NCBI GenBank assembly: GCA_050246115.1
Contig: JBFWWP010000015.1
Span: forward strand, 71,484-135,483
From: JBFWWP01 sp050246115
Lineage (GTDB): Bacteria > Planctomycetota > UBA8108 > UBA1146 > JAJFFE01
DNA length: 64,000 nt
Direction: 5' to 3'
Shown here: piece after piece, positions 8,278-17,518 of the stretch
Position numbering within the stretch: position 1 is the stretch's first letter
Layout: each line of letters begins with the position of its first letter
Made by a program: the position numbers and the translations under genes
Notes under the pieces: model-generated
Databases searched by the model: none
Seen by the model: the letters and a program-made list of their open reading frames with translations, nothing else
Told to the model about the DNA's origin: nothing

Positions 8278-8730
8278 CTACGAAACCAAGCGTTCTTCGA
8301 CCCGCGACAACCGCTCGGCAAGAATCCTGCACATGTTGTGAATCACGCGATATGCGGTCAGGTTCTGCTCTTCGATGAGCTGATCGAAGAGAGCGCTCGG
8401 GAACTTCTTGAGCCGCCCAGGTGCCACGCACACCACGCTGGCGCTGCGGGGCTCGCGACGCACGAGCGCCATCTCGCCGAAGTACGAGAGTTCTTCGAGT
8501 CGAGCGAGCACCGTCTTCTTGTTGTTCGCCCCGCGCTTCACAACCTCGAAAGCGCCCGCGCCGATCACGAAGAAGCCGTCCGCGCGATCGCCTTGACTGA
8601 CAATGACCTGGCCGCTCTCGGCCACGACGTCCTCGGCGATGCGGAGGAGTTCCATGATCTCGCGGTGATGCAGCCCTTCGAAGAGCGGAACCGTGTTGAA
8701 CCTCTCGATCGCGACCTGCTCGGACGACAT
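8278..8730 (-). CDS. Cyclic nucleotide-binding domain protein
   Basis: This 150-residue protein is essentially one CNMP-binding (CRP-N/cAP-ED) domain. The beta-barrel stretches VPLFEGLHHREIMELL, GQVIVSQGDRADGFFVIGAGAFEVV and LEELSYFGEMALVRREPRSASV include the phosphate-binding cassette GEMALxxxxPRSAS with its key Arg. There is no helix-turn-helix output domain, so it is not a CRP-type regulator. The frame is open far upstream, but the ATG at 8730 has GGAG seven bases before it and starts at the domain edge; an ATG at 8742 is the alternative. It is probably co-transcribed with the downstream phosphodiesterase-like gene and may sense the same nucleotide. Confidence 0.85.
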   Translation of the reverse strand: MSSEQVAIERFNTVPLFEGLHHREIMELLRIAEDVVAESGQVIVSQGDRADGFFVIGAGAFEVVKRGANNKKTVLARLEELSYFGEMALVRREPRSASVVCVAPGRLKKFPSALFDQLIEEQNLTAYRVIHNMCRILAERLSRVEERLVS

Positions 8731-9424
8731 GCCCAACTCCATTCGATCGTTTGGTGGGGAACGGCCTGGTGCGCAACCGCCGAGGCACGAACCGCTCGGC
8801 CTCACCACGACACCCGACGGCACGGCCGATCTCGGACGCAACGGACCCCGGATTCTAGCCACACGCCGCGGGGGCTGCCACTGCGAGACCGCGCTTCCGG
8901 GCGGGGCCGACCGCAATCGGCCGCGAGCCAGGAAGTTCCTGCCTGTCGAGACAAAACTGGCAGAGGGGTCGAGCCTTCTTCGGCGCCACGGGGTACCATA
9001 AGGGCTTCGTGCACTCCCCACCCTTCCTCAGTGCCTGCGGCCGACGAGTTCGATCGCCCAGGGAAGGGGTTCGTCTCGTCCCCGAGGTCGTGGATCTCCC
9101 CGCACCGGGTGTTCGGCTCTCCGACACCTTTGTGGGCACTCCGCCGAGTCGCGGGGGGTTGGTCGCGGCAACGCGGTGCGGGAAAGGGTCGGGCTTTCAG
9201 CCGGGGACACGGCTCGACGAGTGGCTCGTGGGGCCCGCAACCACCTTCCGGCCAAGACTTTGCCCGAGCGGGTCGAGTGTGGAGCGGCGGTTGCTGTGCG
9301 CCGTGGACCCAAGCCCGTGTCGGGCCGGTCCGACGCGCAGCGCTGCGGAATGCCCGGCGAGTTCGCCGAAGGAAGTCGCAAGACCGAGGCCCCCGTTGGC
9401 CACAGAGAATCCGAGGTTTCTCGA
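8731..9424. other. Divergent intergenic region without a recognised gene
   Basis: The roughly 690-bp gap separates the divergent cNMP-binding gene and the multidomain dehydrogenase gene. Both neighbouring frames read open far into it, which is common in GC-rich DNA, but residue patterns there are low-complexity and start-site evidence lies at 8730 and 9425. No specific site can be assigned. Confidence 0.5.
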
Positions 9425-12400
9425 ATGCTCCATTCCCTCCGTCTGGCCCTAACAATGGCTCTGGCACTGGGCGCGGGCCTACACGCCCCGCTTGCACTCG
9501 CGATCGACGTACCGACCGGCTTCGAGGACACCGAGGTGTTCTCGTCACTCGCCGAGCCCAGCGCACTCGAGTTTGCGCCAGACGGCCGGATGTTCATCGC
9601 CGAGCGGATCCAGGGGCGGTTACGGGTCGCGACGCAGGACCCCACGTCCGGGTCGTGGACGCTCGAGCCCACCCCGTTCTACACGTTCGACATCCCCGCG
9701 GATGCGAGTGGCAACCCGATTCGCTACGCCTCGTCCGGCCTCATGGACTTCGCTTTCGACCCCAACTTCGCGACCAACGGCTACGTCTACGTGTACTACA
9801 TGAAGAATCAGCCGCGGCAGAATCGACTCGTCCGCATCACCGCGAGCACCACCAACCCCAACGTCGCCGTGGCCAACAGTGAGTTGTTGCTGATGGAACT
9901 GCCCGCCAACTCGACCAACGCGAGCGGCAGTCACGTCGGCGGTGCGGTGGAGTTCGGAGCGGACGGCAAGCTGTACGTCTCGACGGGCGATGGTTTCACC
10001 GGCGGCAATCCGGTACAGAGCCTGTCGACGTTCACCGGCAAGGTCTTGCGCCTGTCGGCCGATGGCAGCATACCGACGGACAACCCGTTCTACTCGCAAG
10101 CCAGCGGGAACTACCGCGCGATCTACGCCTTGGGCTTTCGTAACCCCTTCTCGATGTCGCGCCACCCCGTGTCAGGGACCCTCTATGTCAATGACGTTCG
10201 CGGCCCGAGCAAGGCTGATCTGTTCCAGCTGACTCCGGGGTTGAACGCGGGCTACCCAACGCCATCGAGCATTGGCAACGCGACGAACGAATGGGCGGAC
10301 GCCGGCGGGCAGAACGGCTACGTGGTGGCGGGCGGCGATTGGTGCCCGGCTTCCGCCGCCTTTCCACCGACCTATCACGGCCGTTACTTCCTTGCTTTCT
10401 GGGGCAGCAACACCGCGCCCTCGGGCAAGATCCAAACCCTGCAGTCCGAGACCAATACGTCGCTGGCGCCTTTTGCCGACAACGTATTCGAAACCACCAC
10501 CTCCTGCGGCGGGAGCCTGACCATCAAGCCCGCGTTCGTGACTTTCGGTCCGGACGGAAGGCTCTACTACATTCTCACCAACTACGAGACGCCCTGCGGT
10601 GCGCTCCGCTGCGTGCGGTGGCTGAGCGCCGTGCAACTGAACGCCCCCACGATCGCGCCCCCAGCGGGTTGGTATGCTGGCTCGATCCAAGTGACGCTTA
10701 CGCTCTCCGGCCCCAGCGGCCAGATCCGCTACACGTTGGACGGTTCGGACCCGACCCCCGCGTCAACCCTGTACAGCGGCCCGTTCATGGTGTCTCAAGA
10801 CACTCTGCTCAAGACGCGCGCCTTCGAGGCCGGGAGCGGCCTCGCGGGACCGATCGCCAGCGCCCAGTACACCATCGGCGCCCTGCGCGCACCCGACTCG
10901 GTCGCGAACCCGGCCAGCGGCCTGTCGTACCGCTACTTCGAAGGAACCTGGTCGGCACTCCCGGACTTGGCGGCTTTGAGTCCAATCGCCACCGGCACCG
11001 CAAGCGGCTTCGACCTGGGCGTTCGCCAACGCAACGATGAGTTCGGCTTGTCGTTCACGGGCTACGTCATGGTGCCGACTGCCGGCGCGTACACCTTCCA
11101 GTTGATCTCCGACGACGGCAGCCGGCTCTGGATCGGGAGCACTCTCGTGGTGGAGAACGACCACGTCGGCGGCTTCGCGACCGCATCCGGTTCCATCGGC
11201 CTAGCGGCGGGTCTGCACAGCGTCACCGTCGCCTACTTCGACCAGTTCGGGAGCGAGGGCTTGGGGGTCGCTTATGGAGGTCCTGGCTTCGCGCTGACTC
11301 CAATCCCTGCGAGTGCCCTCTTCCGCGCCGCCAACCAACCTCCCACCGCGGACGCCGGCCCGGATCAAATGGTGCTGATCAACCGCCTCGTCGAACTCGA
11401 TGGCAGCCTGTCGAGCGACCCCGAGACGAACACGCAGTCCCTTGCCTGGAGCTGGCAGCAGCTGTCCGGGCCAACGGTGACCCTGCAGCAAACCTCCGAC
11501 CTGGTGGCGCGCTTCACACCGACGGTCGCTGGAACCTACGCGTTCGAACTCGAAGTGGGCGACGGTGAGTTCACGGACACGGACACCGTAGTCGTGCAAG
11601 TGATCGCACCCCCGGCCGGTCTGATTCGCCACTGGCGTCTCGATGAGGGAACCGGGAGCGCGGCGATCGACGCCGTTTCCGGCCAAACGGGAACCTTGGT
11701 CGGCCCCTCGTGGAGCGGCGATGGTCGTCTGGGCGGCGCACTGGACTTCGATGGCACGAACGACCGCGTCGACCTCGGACCGATCGCGCCCGTCGGCGGC
11801 ACTGGGCTCAGTCTCGCGTGTTGGTTCCGGGCCGACGACTTCGGCCAGGCCGATGGCCGACTCATCTCGCGCGCGACGGGCACCGCCGAGGCCGACCACT
11901 ACTTCATGCTCAGTACGATGAACGGCACTGGCCTGCGCTTTCGGCTGCGCGCTGGCGGTTCCACGACGACGCTGACGAGTCCGGACGGAGTGATCGCAGC
12001 CGGCGCCTGGCACCACGTCGTCGCAACCTACGACGGCGCTCAGATGCGCCTGTACCGCGACGCCGTACTCGTTGCGACCACCGCCAAGACCGGCGTCGTC
12101 GATATGGATGCGGGCGTACTCGTCGCGCTCGGGAACCAGCCGCAAGGTGCGGGGTCACGCCCCTTCGACGGGTTGATCGACGAAGTGCGGATCTACGATC
12201 GCGCGCTGGCGCTCCCAGAGGTGGCAGCGCTCGCGGGCTGCCTGGGGACGGGCGCCGACTGTAACGGCAACGATATCGACGACGACTGCGAACTTGCGGA
12301 CGGCACGGCCGCGGATTGCGACCAGAACGGCACTCTCGACGGTTGCGACCTCGCCGCCGACCCGAGTCTCGACTGTAACACCAACGGCATGCTCGACACT

Positions 12401-13204
12401 TGCGAGCTCGCCGCCGGCACCGGCGCGGATTGCAACCAGAACGGCATCCTCGACGCGTGTGACCTCGCTGCCGACTCGAGTCTCGACTGTAACACCAACG
12501 GCATGCTCGACACTTGCGAGCTCGCCGCCGGCACCGGCGCGGATTGCAACCAGAACGGCATCCTCGACGCGTGCGACCTCGCTGCCGACTCGAGTCTCGA
12601 CTGTAACACCAACGGCATGCTCGACACTTGCGAACTCGCCGCCGGCACCGGCGCGGACTGCAACCAGAACGGCATCCTCGACGCGTGTGACCTCGCTGCC
12701 GACTCGAGTCTCGACTGCAACACCAACGGCATGCTCGACACTTGCGAGCTCGCCGCCGGCACCGCCGCGGACTGCAACCAAAACGGCATCCTCGACGCGT
12801 GCGACCTCGACGTAGGGAACGGAGACGACTGTGACGCCAACGGCGTGCTCGATGCCTGCGACTTGGCCGGCGACCCGACGCGCGACCAAGATGGCAACGG
12901 CGTCCTCGACGTGTGCCAGGCAACACCCTTCTTGCGCGGCGACGTGCAAGCCGACGGCACCGTCAACCTCGCCGACTACGTGACGCTGCTCTCGTTCCTA
13001 TTCTCGGTCGCTGGTGGCCCGATCCCCTGCGCCAACGCCGCCGACACCGACGGCAGCGGGGTTCTCAACCTCGTCGACGTGATCTACATGGGCTACTACC
13101 TCTTCGCCGGCGGAAGCCCTCCGGCGGCACCATTCCCCGACTGCGGCGTCGCCCCGGCTAGCCTTCCCGACCTGGGGTGCGGCTCGTATCTCACTTGCCC
13201 ATGA
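9425..13204 (+). CDS. Secreted PQQ-type glucose/sorbosone dehydrogenase multidomain protein
   Basis: The ATG at 9425 follows GAGGT at a good distance and opens a signal peptide (MLHSLRLALTMALALGAGLH). Order of domains in about 1259 residues: glucose/sorbosone dehydrogenase propeller (25-398, with GGAVEFGADGKLYVSTGDG, ALGFRNPFSM and DVRGPSKADLF); chitobiase-C-like Ig domain (405-485, IRYTLDGSDPTPAS); PA14 domain (491-633, FQLISDDGSRLWIG); PKD/REJ-like domain (634-730, NQPPTADAGPDQ); LamG/concanavalin-like domain (731-935, DGLIDEVRIYDRAL); Cys- and Asp-rich Ca-binding repeats (938-1163); C-terminal dockerin-like module (1165-1259). The enzyme core probably oxidises sugars with PQQ outside the cell, while the other domains bind carbohydrate or Ca. 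Catalytic residues were not checked one by one. Confidence 0.85.
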   Translation: MLHSLRLALTMALALGAGLHAPLALAIDVPTGFEDTEVFSSLAEPSALEFAPDGRMFIAERIQGRLRVATQDPTSGSWTLEPTPFYTFDIPADASGNPIRYASSGLMDFAFDPNFATNGYVYVYYMKNQPRQNRLVRITASTTNPNVAVANSELLLMELPANSTNASGSHVGGAVEFGADGKLYVSTGDGFTGGNPVQSLSTFTGKVLRLSADGSIPTDNPFYSQASGNYRAIYALGFRNPFSMSRHPVSGTLYVNDVRGPSKADLFQLTPGLNAGYPTPSSIGNATNEWADAGGQNGYVVAGGDWCPASAAFPPTYHGRYFLAFWGSNTAPSGKIQTLQSETNTSLAPFADNVFETTTSCGGSLTIKPAFVTFGPDGRLYYILTNYETPCGALRCVRWLSAVQLNAPTIAPPAGWYAGSIQVTLTLSGPSGQIRYTLDGSDPTPASTLYSGPFMVSQDTLLKTRAFEAGSGLAGPIASAQYTIGALRAPDSVANPASGLSYRYFEGTWSALPDLAALSPIATGTASGFDLGVRQRNDEFGLSFTGYVMVPTAGAYTFQLISDDGSRLWIGSTLVVENDHVGGFATASGSIGLAAGLHSVTVAYFDQFGSEGLGVAYGGPGFALTPIPASALFRAANQPPTADAGPDQMVLINRLVELDGSLSSDPETNTQSLAWSWQQLSGPTVTLQQTSDLVARFTPTVAGTYAFELEVGDGEFTDTDTVVVQVIAPPAGLIRHWRLDEGTGSAAIDAVSGQTGTLVGPSWSGDGRLGGALDFDGTNDRVDLGPIAPVGGTGLSLACWFRADDFGQADGRLISRATGTAEADHYFMLSTMNGTGLRFRLRAGGSTTTLTSPDGVIAAGAWHHVVATYDGAQMRLYRDAVLVATTAKTGVVDMDAGVLVALGNQPQGAGSRPFDGLIDEVRIYDRALALPEVAALAGCLGTGADCNGNDIDDDCELADGTAADCDQNGTLDGCDLAADPSLDCNTNGMLDTCELAAGTGADCNQNGILDACDLAADSSLDCNTNGMLDTCELAAGTGADCNQNGILDACDLAADSSLDCNTNGMLDTCELAAGTGADCNQNGILDACDLAADSSLDCNTNGMLDTCELAAGTAADCNQNGILDACDLDVGNGDDCDANGVLDACDLAGDPTRDQDGNGVLDVCQATPFLRGDVQADGTVNLADYVTLLSFLFSVAGGPIPCANAADTDGSGVLNLVDVIYMGYYLFAGGSPPAAPFPDCGVAPASLPDLGCGSYLTCP
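12371..12826 (+). repeat. 114-bp in-frame tandem repeat, four copies
   Basis: Units begin at 12371, 12485, 12599 and 12713. The first three are almost identical at the DNA level, including third positions; the fourth diverges near its end. Each encodes 38 residues alternating two motifs, DCNTNGMLDTCELAAG and DCNQNGILDACDLAAD, a Cys-rich Ca-binding pattern like thrombospondin type 3 repeats. High DNA identity indicates recent expansion or active homogenisation. Confidence 0.9.
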
Positions 13205-13211
13205 CGAACCC

Positions 13212-13490
13212 ATGGACCTGCAGGCGTTGTTGACCAAGTACCGCAAGGGGCGCGACGGATTCGACGGGATCTGTTTGGAGGTCACACGCCTGTTCCTCGC
13301 AGGTCGGCTGATCCCGGCCGCCGCGCAGGACGAGGAAAGCAGCCTCGAGGCGCGACTCGCGGCACTGTCGCCGCAGGACGTCGAGATCGCCCTCGGCGAT
13401 CGCCGCGGCACGCTGCTCATGAGCCGGGACGAATACGCGGCGGTACTGGTCGATGTCACTGCGTTCCTGAAGGAGTGGCAGGGGCAGTGA
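13212..13490 (+). CDS. Small hypothetical protein, 92 residues
   Basis: It starts seven bases after the stop of the multidomain dehydrogenase gene and has natural, acidic amino-acid composition (MDLQALLTKYRKGRDGF onward; later EARLAALSPQDVEIALGD). There is no signal peptide, no recognised domain and no strong SD sequence. It could be a small soluble protein co-transcribed with its neighbour. Overlapping minus-strand frames are longer but have arginine-rich, shadow-like composition. Confidence 0.55.
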   Translation: MDLQALLTKYRKGRDGFDGICLEVTRLFLAGRLIPAAAQDEESSLEARLAALSPQDVEIALGDRRGTLLMSRDEYAAVLVDVTAFLKEWQGQ

Positions 13491-13917
13491 CCGCGTCGCG
13501 TCCGCCCCACCCCACTCGAACTCCGTAGCGCCACCGGACCGAGAGCGGCCTCGCCCGACGAGGAGGCCTCGACGCCGGCCGATCCGAGTCGCCCATCGGG
13601 CCCAGAGCACCAACGAAGTGGGCTCGGCGCTCCATCGAACCGCAATCCCAGACGGGTTAACCGGGACGCGCTCCCCGGGTGCGGGTTCGAGCCTCGGCTC
13701 AGATTCTTGAATTTTTTTGGGGGCGCGCCGTCGAACCGACTGCGCTAGCATTCTGCTGGGCTTGCCCGAACTCAACAGATTGCAGAATCGCTTCGCGCAT
13801 CCGCGCGTCGCAGCTTCGTCACCCGAGGGCGCGAGGGAGCGGTTCGGCTCCGGGAGTTGCCCGGAGTAGAACCCCGTCGGCGCTTCCCGCGCTCCACCTC
13901 GAAAGGAGTAGATGACC
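13491..13917. other. Intergenic region
   Basis: The 427-bp gap holds a short AT-rich patch with a T-run at about 13710-13717, unusual in this GC-rich DNA. This could belong to a terminator for the upstream genes or a promoter for the gene at 13918. No clear stem directly precedes the T-run. No gene seen. Confidence 0.45.
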
Positions 13918-15768
13918 ATGAACGGACGGCGTGACTCTTCAGCCCAGCAGTATCTGCGGATTGAGATTCGGGGGGGGCGAGCTTGGTTGACGGCCTGGAT
14001 CCTAGCACTCGCCATGGCGTCACCGGCAGCGGCGCAGCTCGAGTTCGTCCGCGGCGACACCAACGGCGACGAGCAGATCGGCCTCAACGACGTTCTCATC
14101 ATCCTGTCCTACTTTGCCGGGGGCCCAGCGCCCACCAGTGGCTGCAGCGGCGACCCACTCGTGGTTCCGGAAGCCGCGGACGTAAATGACAACGAGTACC
14201 TGACCATCGCCGATGCACTTCGACTCGCAGATGTACTGTTCGTGAACCCCACGGAGCCGATCGCGCCCCCGAACGTCTGCGGCCCCGACCCAACGAGTGG
14301 GCAAAACGGCTTCGATGTCGTCGACCCCGCGTATCAGGTCTTCCTCGGTGAGCCCATTGTCACACCGCCGACTGGCGTCAACCGCATCGTCGAGTACCCC
14401 GTGTACCTCGGCGCACCCGCGTCCGTTCACGGGCTCGACTTGTACTTCGCCGTGAGCAACACCCTAGCTTTGTCGAACCCGACCTTCGACGGGCCCGACA
14501 ACGTCGCGCTCGAACAGGTGGTCTTCAATGTCGTGATCCTCACCCTCGCGGATCCGCTGACCGGCCTCGTGGTGTCGCCAGGAACTCGCTTCCTGGGCTA
14601 TCTGCAGTTCGATCTCGCCGACGGCTTCGAACCACCGAGCATCGATTGGGTTCCTGAGTTCATCTCTGGCTTCCCTCGGCGTGGAACCTTGGTCGACTCT
14701 AGCTCCGACGATCACCATCCGAGCTTCCTCTCGATCACCACACCAATCTTCTTTCGAGGTGACGTGGCTGGGGGCGTGGACGGCGGCGATGGAGTCGTTG
14801 ACCCCACAGATCTCGCCTTCCTTCATAGCTTCCTGTCGTTCCAGGCGGTTCCGGTGCCGACAAGCGTGTGCGGCCCACTGCGCGTACTGGACGGCCTCGA
14901 CGTGAATGACAACGAGTTCATCACGATTGCCGACGCGCTGCTCCTCGAGGCCACCCTCGGTGGTACCGCCAGCATTCCAGCACCGAGTGGCGACTGTGGT
15001 CCGGATCCCAGCGAGTCCCCCATGGGGTTCAATCAGCGCGATCCAGCCTATCGGATCACGGCCACCGATCTCGACATCGTGATCAACTCACCGGCGGACA
15101 TTCGTGCCCTCATCGACTTCACGGTCACCGCGCCGCTACCCGTGCGCGCCATCGAGTTCGCCCTCAGCGTGCCTCCCGGGGTCAACCCACTGGCGCCGGC
15201 GCTCGTGCTCCACCCCAGCATTCCGCCAGGGGTCACGGTCGAGACCAACTTCGTCAACCAGAGGTTGTTTCTGTCGATCTTCTCGTCCACGCCGTTGCTC
15301 CCAGCTGGAACCGACCTCCCCCTTGGCGAACTGCGGTTCGCACTTCCTACTCCCGTCCTGCCCAACCCCATCCAGCTACTGGCGACCTTCGAGGAATCAG
15401 TCCGCGCCCGTCGAACCACCATCGTCGACGATCAATTCCAGGACCACCACCCGGTCCTCGGGGCCGGAACCGTTGAGTTCATTCGCGGCGACACGAACAA
15501 CCAGGCGGGTGTCAACAGTCCGCTCGACATCGGCGATGCGATCACGATCTTCAACTACTTGTTCCCGCCGGAAGCCCCCGTGCTACCCGTCACATGCCTC
15601 GATGCCGTGGACGTGAACAACGACGGAGCGCTCGATATCGGTGACGCGATCACGTTACTCGGCTACCTATTCGGTCAGATCCCAACGCTCCCCAGCCCCT
15701 TCCTCCTCTGCGGCCTCGACACGGACATCGACCTGCTCGACTGCGACTCAGCAACGCTTTGCCCGTAG
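13918..15768 (+). CDS. Secreted protein with three EF-hand/dockerin-like modules and cohesin-like domains
   Basis: AGGAG at 13904-13908 lies nine bases from the ATG at 13918 and only three from an ATG at 13912, so 13918 is preferred. The mature protein starts after LTAWILALAMASPAAAQ. The layout alternates EF-hand modules (DTNGDEQIGLNDVL; VNDNEYLTIADAL; GGDGVVDPTDLAF; VNDNEFITIADALL; NNDGALDIGDAI) with two beta-domains introduced by GF..DPAY and closed by a DHHP motif. The same beta-domain and DHHP ending occur in the protein at 5447-6976. It ends with the Cys-rich C-terminal pattern common to the family. Likely an extracellular structural or adhesion protein; no catalytic motif. Confidence 0.85.
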   Translation: MNGRRDSSAQQYLRIEIRGGRAWLTAWILALAMASPAAAQLEFVRGDTNGDEQIGLNDVLIILSYFAGGPAPTSGCSGDPLVVPEAADVNDNEYLTIADALRLADVLFVNPTEPIAPPNVCGPDPTSGQNGFDVVDPAYQVFLGEPIVTPPTGVNRIVEYPVYLGAPASVHGLDLYFAVSNTLALSNPTFDGPDNVALEQVVFNVVILTLADPLTGLVVSPGTRFLGYLQFDLADGFEPPSIDWVPEFISGFPRRGTLVDSSSDDHHPSFLSITTPIFFRGDVAGGVDGGDGVVDPTDLAFLHSFLSFQAVPVPTSVCGPLRVLDGLDVNDNEFITIADALLLEATLGGTASIPAPSGDCGPDPSESPMGFNQRDPAYRITATDLDIVINSPADIRALIDFTVTAPLPVRAIEFALSVPPGVNPLAPALVLHPSIPPGVTVETNFVNQRLFLSIFSSTPLLPAGTDLPLGELRFALPTPVLPNPIQLLATFEESVRARRTTIVDDQFQDHHPVLGAGTVEFIRGDTNNQAGVNSPLDIGDAITIFNYLFPPEAPVLPVTCLDAVDVNNDGALDIGDAITLLGYLFGQIPTLPSPFLLCGLDTDIDLLDCDSATLCP

Positions 15769-15805
15769 GCTGCGCATTCTCCCTTTGTCCGCCTTGCTCG
15801 TTCCC

Positions 15806-15833
15806 GAGCCGGCTCCATGACGCGAGCCGGCTC
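15806..15833. terminator. Hairpin downstream of a secreted-protein gene
   Basis: Two copies of the 10-bp self-complementary sequence GAGCCGGCTC (15806-15815 and 15824-15833) are separated by eight bases and can form a 10-bp stem, 37 bp after the stop at 15768. No T-run follows. Confidence 0.5.
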
Positions 15834-15982
15834 GGACCTTCTCCCCGTTGGTTTGGGAAGGGGTCCACTCGGACGAAGCGTCCTCCAAATCGCGGCAGCG
15901 CTCGACGAGTATTGGCTTCCGCCAAACGATTGTCATATGCTGCCGGGCTCGCAATCGGAGGCCCCACACCGAAGAAGACGAC

Positions 15983-17518
15983 ATGCCCGGCCGATCGATC
16001 GACACCCAACGCAACCACGCCCCAGACCTCGACAAGGCGCATGCCTCGTGGGCTTCGGGCCTGGCCCTCGCGACCCTCGCGGTGGCCTGCCTGGCGGCAG
16101 CCGCGTGCGCCGGCGCGCCTCGCGAACGGACGTTCGTCGCGCCGATCGTCACGCTGACCGAGTCGCAGTTCCGCGGGTCGATCCTCGCCGCGTCCGGCGT
16201 GCGGACGCCCCTCGCGCCGGAGCACGAGGTGCTCGGCGTGGTGCGAGCACGCTGGATCGCGCACGCGGGACCTCCGCCAGCCTACGGTCCCATGGAGCCG
16301 GGCGCGCGGCTGATCGACGATCACACGGGCGCCGCGCACTTCGCCACCGCGCCCCGACTCGCCGCCGGCGCCAGTTGGTCCGACAGCACGAACCTCGCGG
16401 CTCCCACTGACGACTCCCAGGTGCTGGGCATCGCCGAAGCCATGCTCGTCGCCGACGCTACGACCGTACTGGCGATCGAACTCCCTCCGTCGCCCGCCGT
16501 CGTTCATCCCGGAGAGTCGCGTTGGGATCGCGCGGAGATCTTCTTGTGCGGGCCAGCGACGTCGGCCGTAGCGCCGGCCGACGAGTTCGAACTGTCCTTG
16601 CGCCTCGTCGGTCAGGCCGTGGGTACGGTGAGTGGCGCGGCTGCCGACGGTGTGTTCGACGATACGCCGACGGCTCCCGAGTCGGTCGACGAACTCGTCG
16701 TGTTTCCCGCGACCGTGGGTCGTGCCTCCGGACGCGTCATCCTGCCCGGCCGGCCCCGGGACGCCGCTTCGACGAACACCGCCGGCGCACCGCGCAACCG
16801 ACTCTACGTCGTCTGCGAACTCGAGTTCTCTGCAGTCGAGGCCCAACCCGAGGATCTCGCCCCGGCGCTGGCCGCGAGCAAGTCAGCAACGACGACGCCG
16901 TTCGTGCGCGCACCGGCCGTCACTCCGGCGACGGAGTTCCCGATCCTCATCGAGGCCCTCCGCACGCGGACCAACCCACGCGCCGCGCTCCTGCGGCTTG
17001 CCATGCGACTCGACTCAACGCTCACCCGCGACCTGGCCCTCGCCGCCGACGACGCACAGCTCGACGGGATGTGCACGACGGTGCTGGCAGCCGTGGACGC
17101 GGTGATCCCCGATTCGCTGGCGACGCCCGCGGCCGCGCCCGAGCGCCTGGCCGCGGTCGTTGCCCGAAACGTCGAGGGCGCTCTGTACACCGACCTCGCG
17201 CGCGAGGTCGAGCGAGACGCGCTCCCCATCGAGTTCGAAAGTGTGCTGATCCGACACGCGGGTCAAGCAGCACGACAACCCGGAAGCCTGCGGGAAGTCG
17301 TGCAGAACGCGGCGACGACGGAAGACCTGCGCAACGGACTGGTCGCGGAGAACTTGCTGTTCCTCGAAGACAACACCCCGGCAGCACGAGTGCGCGCACA
17401 CTCGTGGCTGGCCGCGCGCGGCCAGGCCCTCGCGGGTTTCGATCCGCTCGCACCCGCTGCGGAGCGGCGGGCCGCGATCCAAAGAGCCCTTGCCTCAACC
17501 GCCACGGAGCCCCAATGA
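15983..17518 (+). CDS. Putative lipoprotein of unknown function
   Basis: The 511-residue product begins MPGRSIDTQRN and has a hydrophobic segment LALATLAVACLAAAACAG that could be a lipoprotein signal with Cys as the modified residue, although the lipobox is weak. The rest is Ala- and Glu-rich without a recognised domain; a FEFALL-like helical C-terminal half is apparent. It overlaps the following AsmA/DUF748 gene by ATGA, so the two probably act together at the cell envelope. An in-frame start lies further upstream, but that stretch lacks coding character. Confidence 0.65.
   Translation: MPGRSIDTQRNHAPDLDKAHASWASGLALATLAVACLAAAACAGAPRERTFVAPIVTLTESQFRGSILAASGVRTPLAPEHEVLGVVRARWIAHAGPPPAYGPMEPGARLIDDHTGAAHFATAPRLAAGASWSDSTNLAAPTDDSQVLGIAEAMLVADATTVLAIELPPSPAVVHPGESRWDRAEIFLCGPATSAVAPADEFELSLRLVGQAVGTVSGAAADGVFDDTPTAPESVDELVVFPATVGRASGRVILPGRPRDAASTNTAGAPRNRLYVVCELEFSAVEAQPEDLAPALAASKSATTTPFVRAPAVTPATEFPILIEALRTRTNPRAALLRLAMRLDSTLTRDLALAADDAQLDGMCTTVLAAVDAVIPDSLATPAAAPERLAAVVARNVEGALYTDLAREVERDALPIEFESVLIRHAGQAARQPGSLREVVQNAATTEDLRNGLVAENLLFLEDNTPAARVRAHSWLAARGQALAGFDPLAPAAERRAAIQRALASTATEPQ

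Noticed and set aside
12371..12826. CRISPR-like regular repeats
   Set aside because: Repeats are 114 bp, contiguous, in frame and coding, with no spacers.
12155..12949. Long repetitive minus-strand frames over the tandem repeat
   Set aside because: Mirror images of the coding repeat; no start signals, and the plus-strand protein has clear domains on both sides.
13700..13720. Rho-independent terminator at the T-run
   Set aside because: Only a 5-bp stem with a two-base loop lies upstream and it is separated from the T-run by several bases.
13191..14102. 303-codon minus-strand ORF
   Set aside because: It overlaps the start of a well-supported secreted-protein gene and its SD on the other strand; composition is shadow-like.
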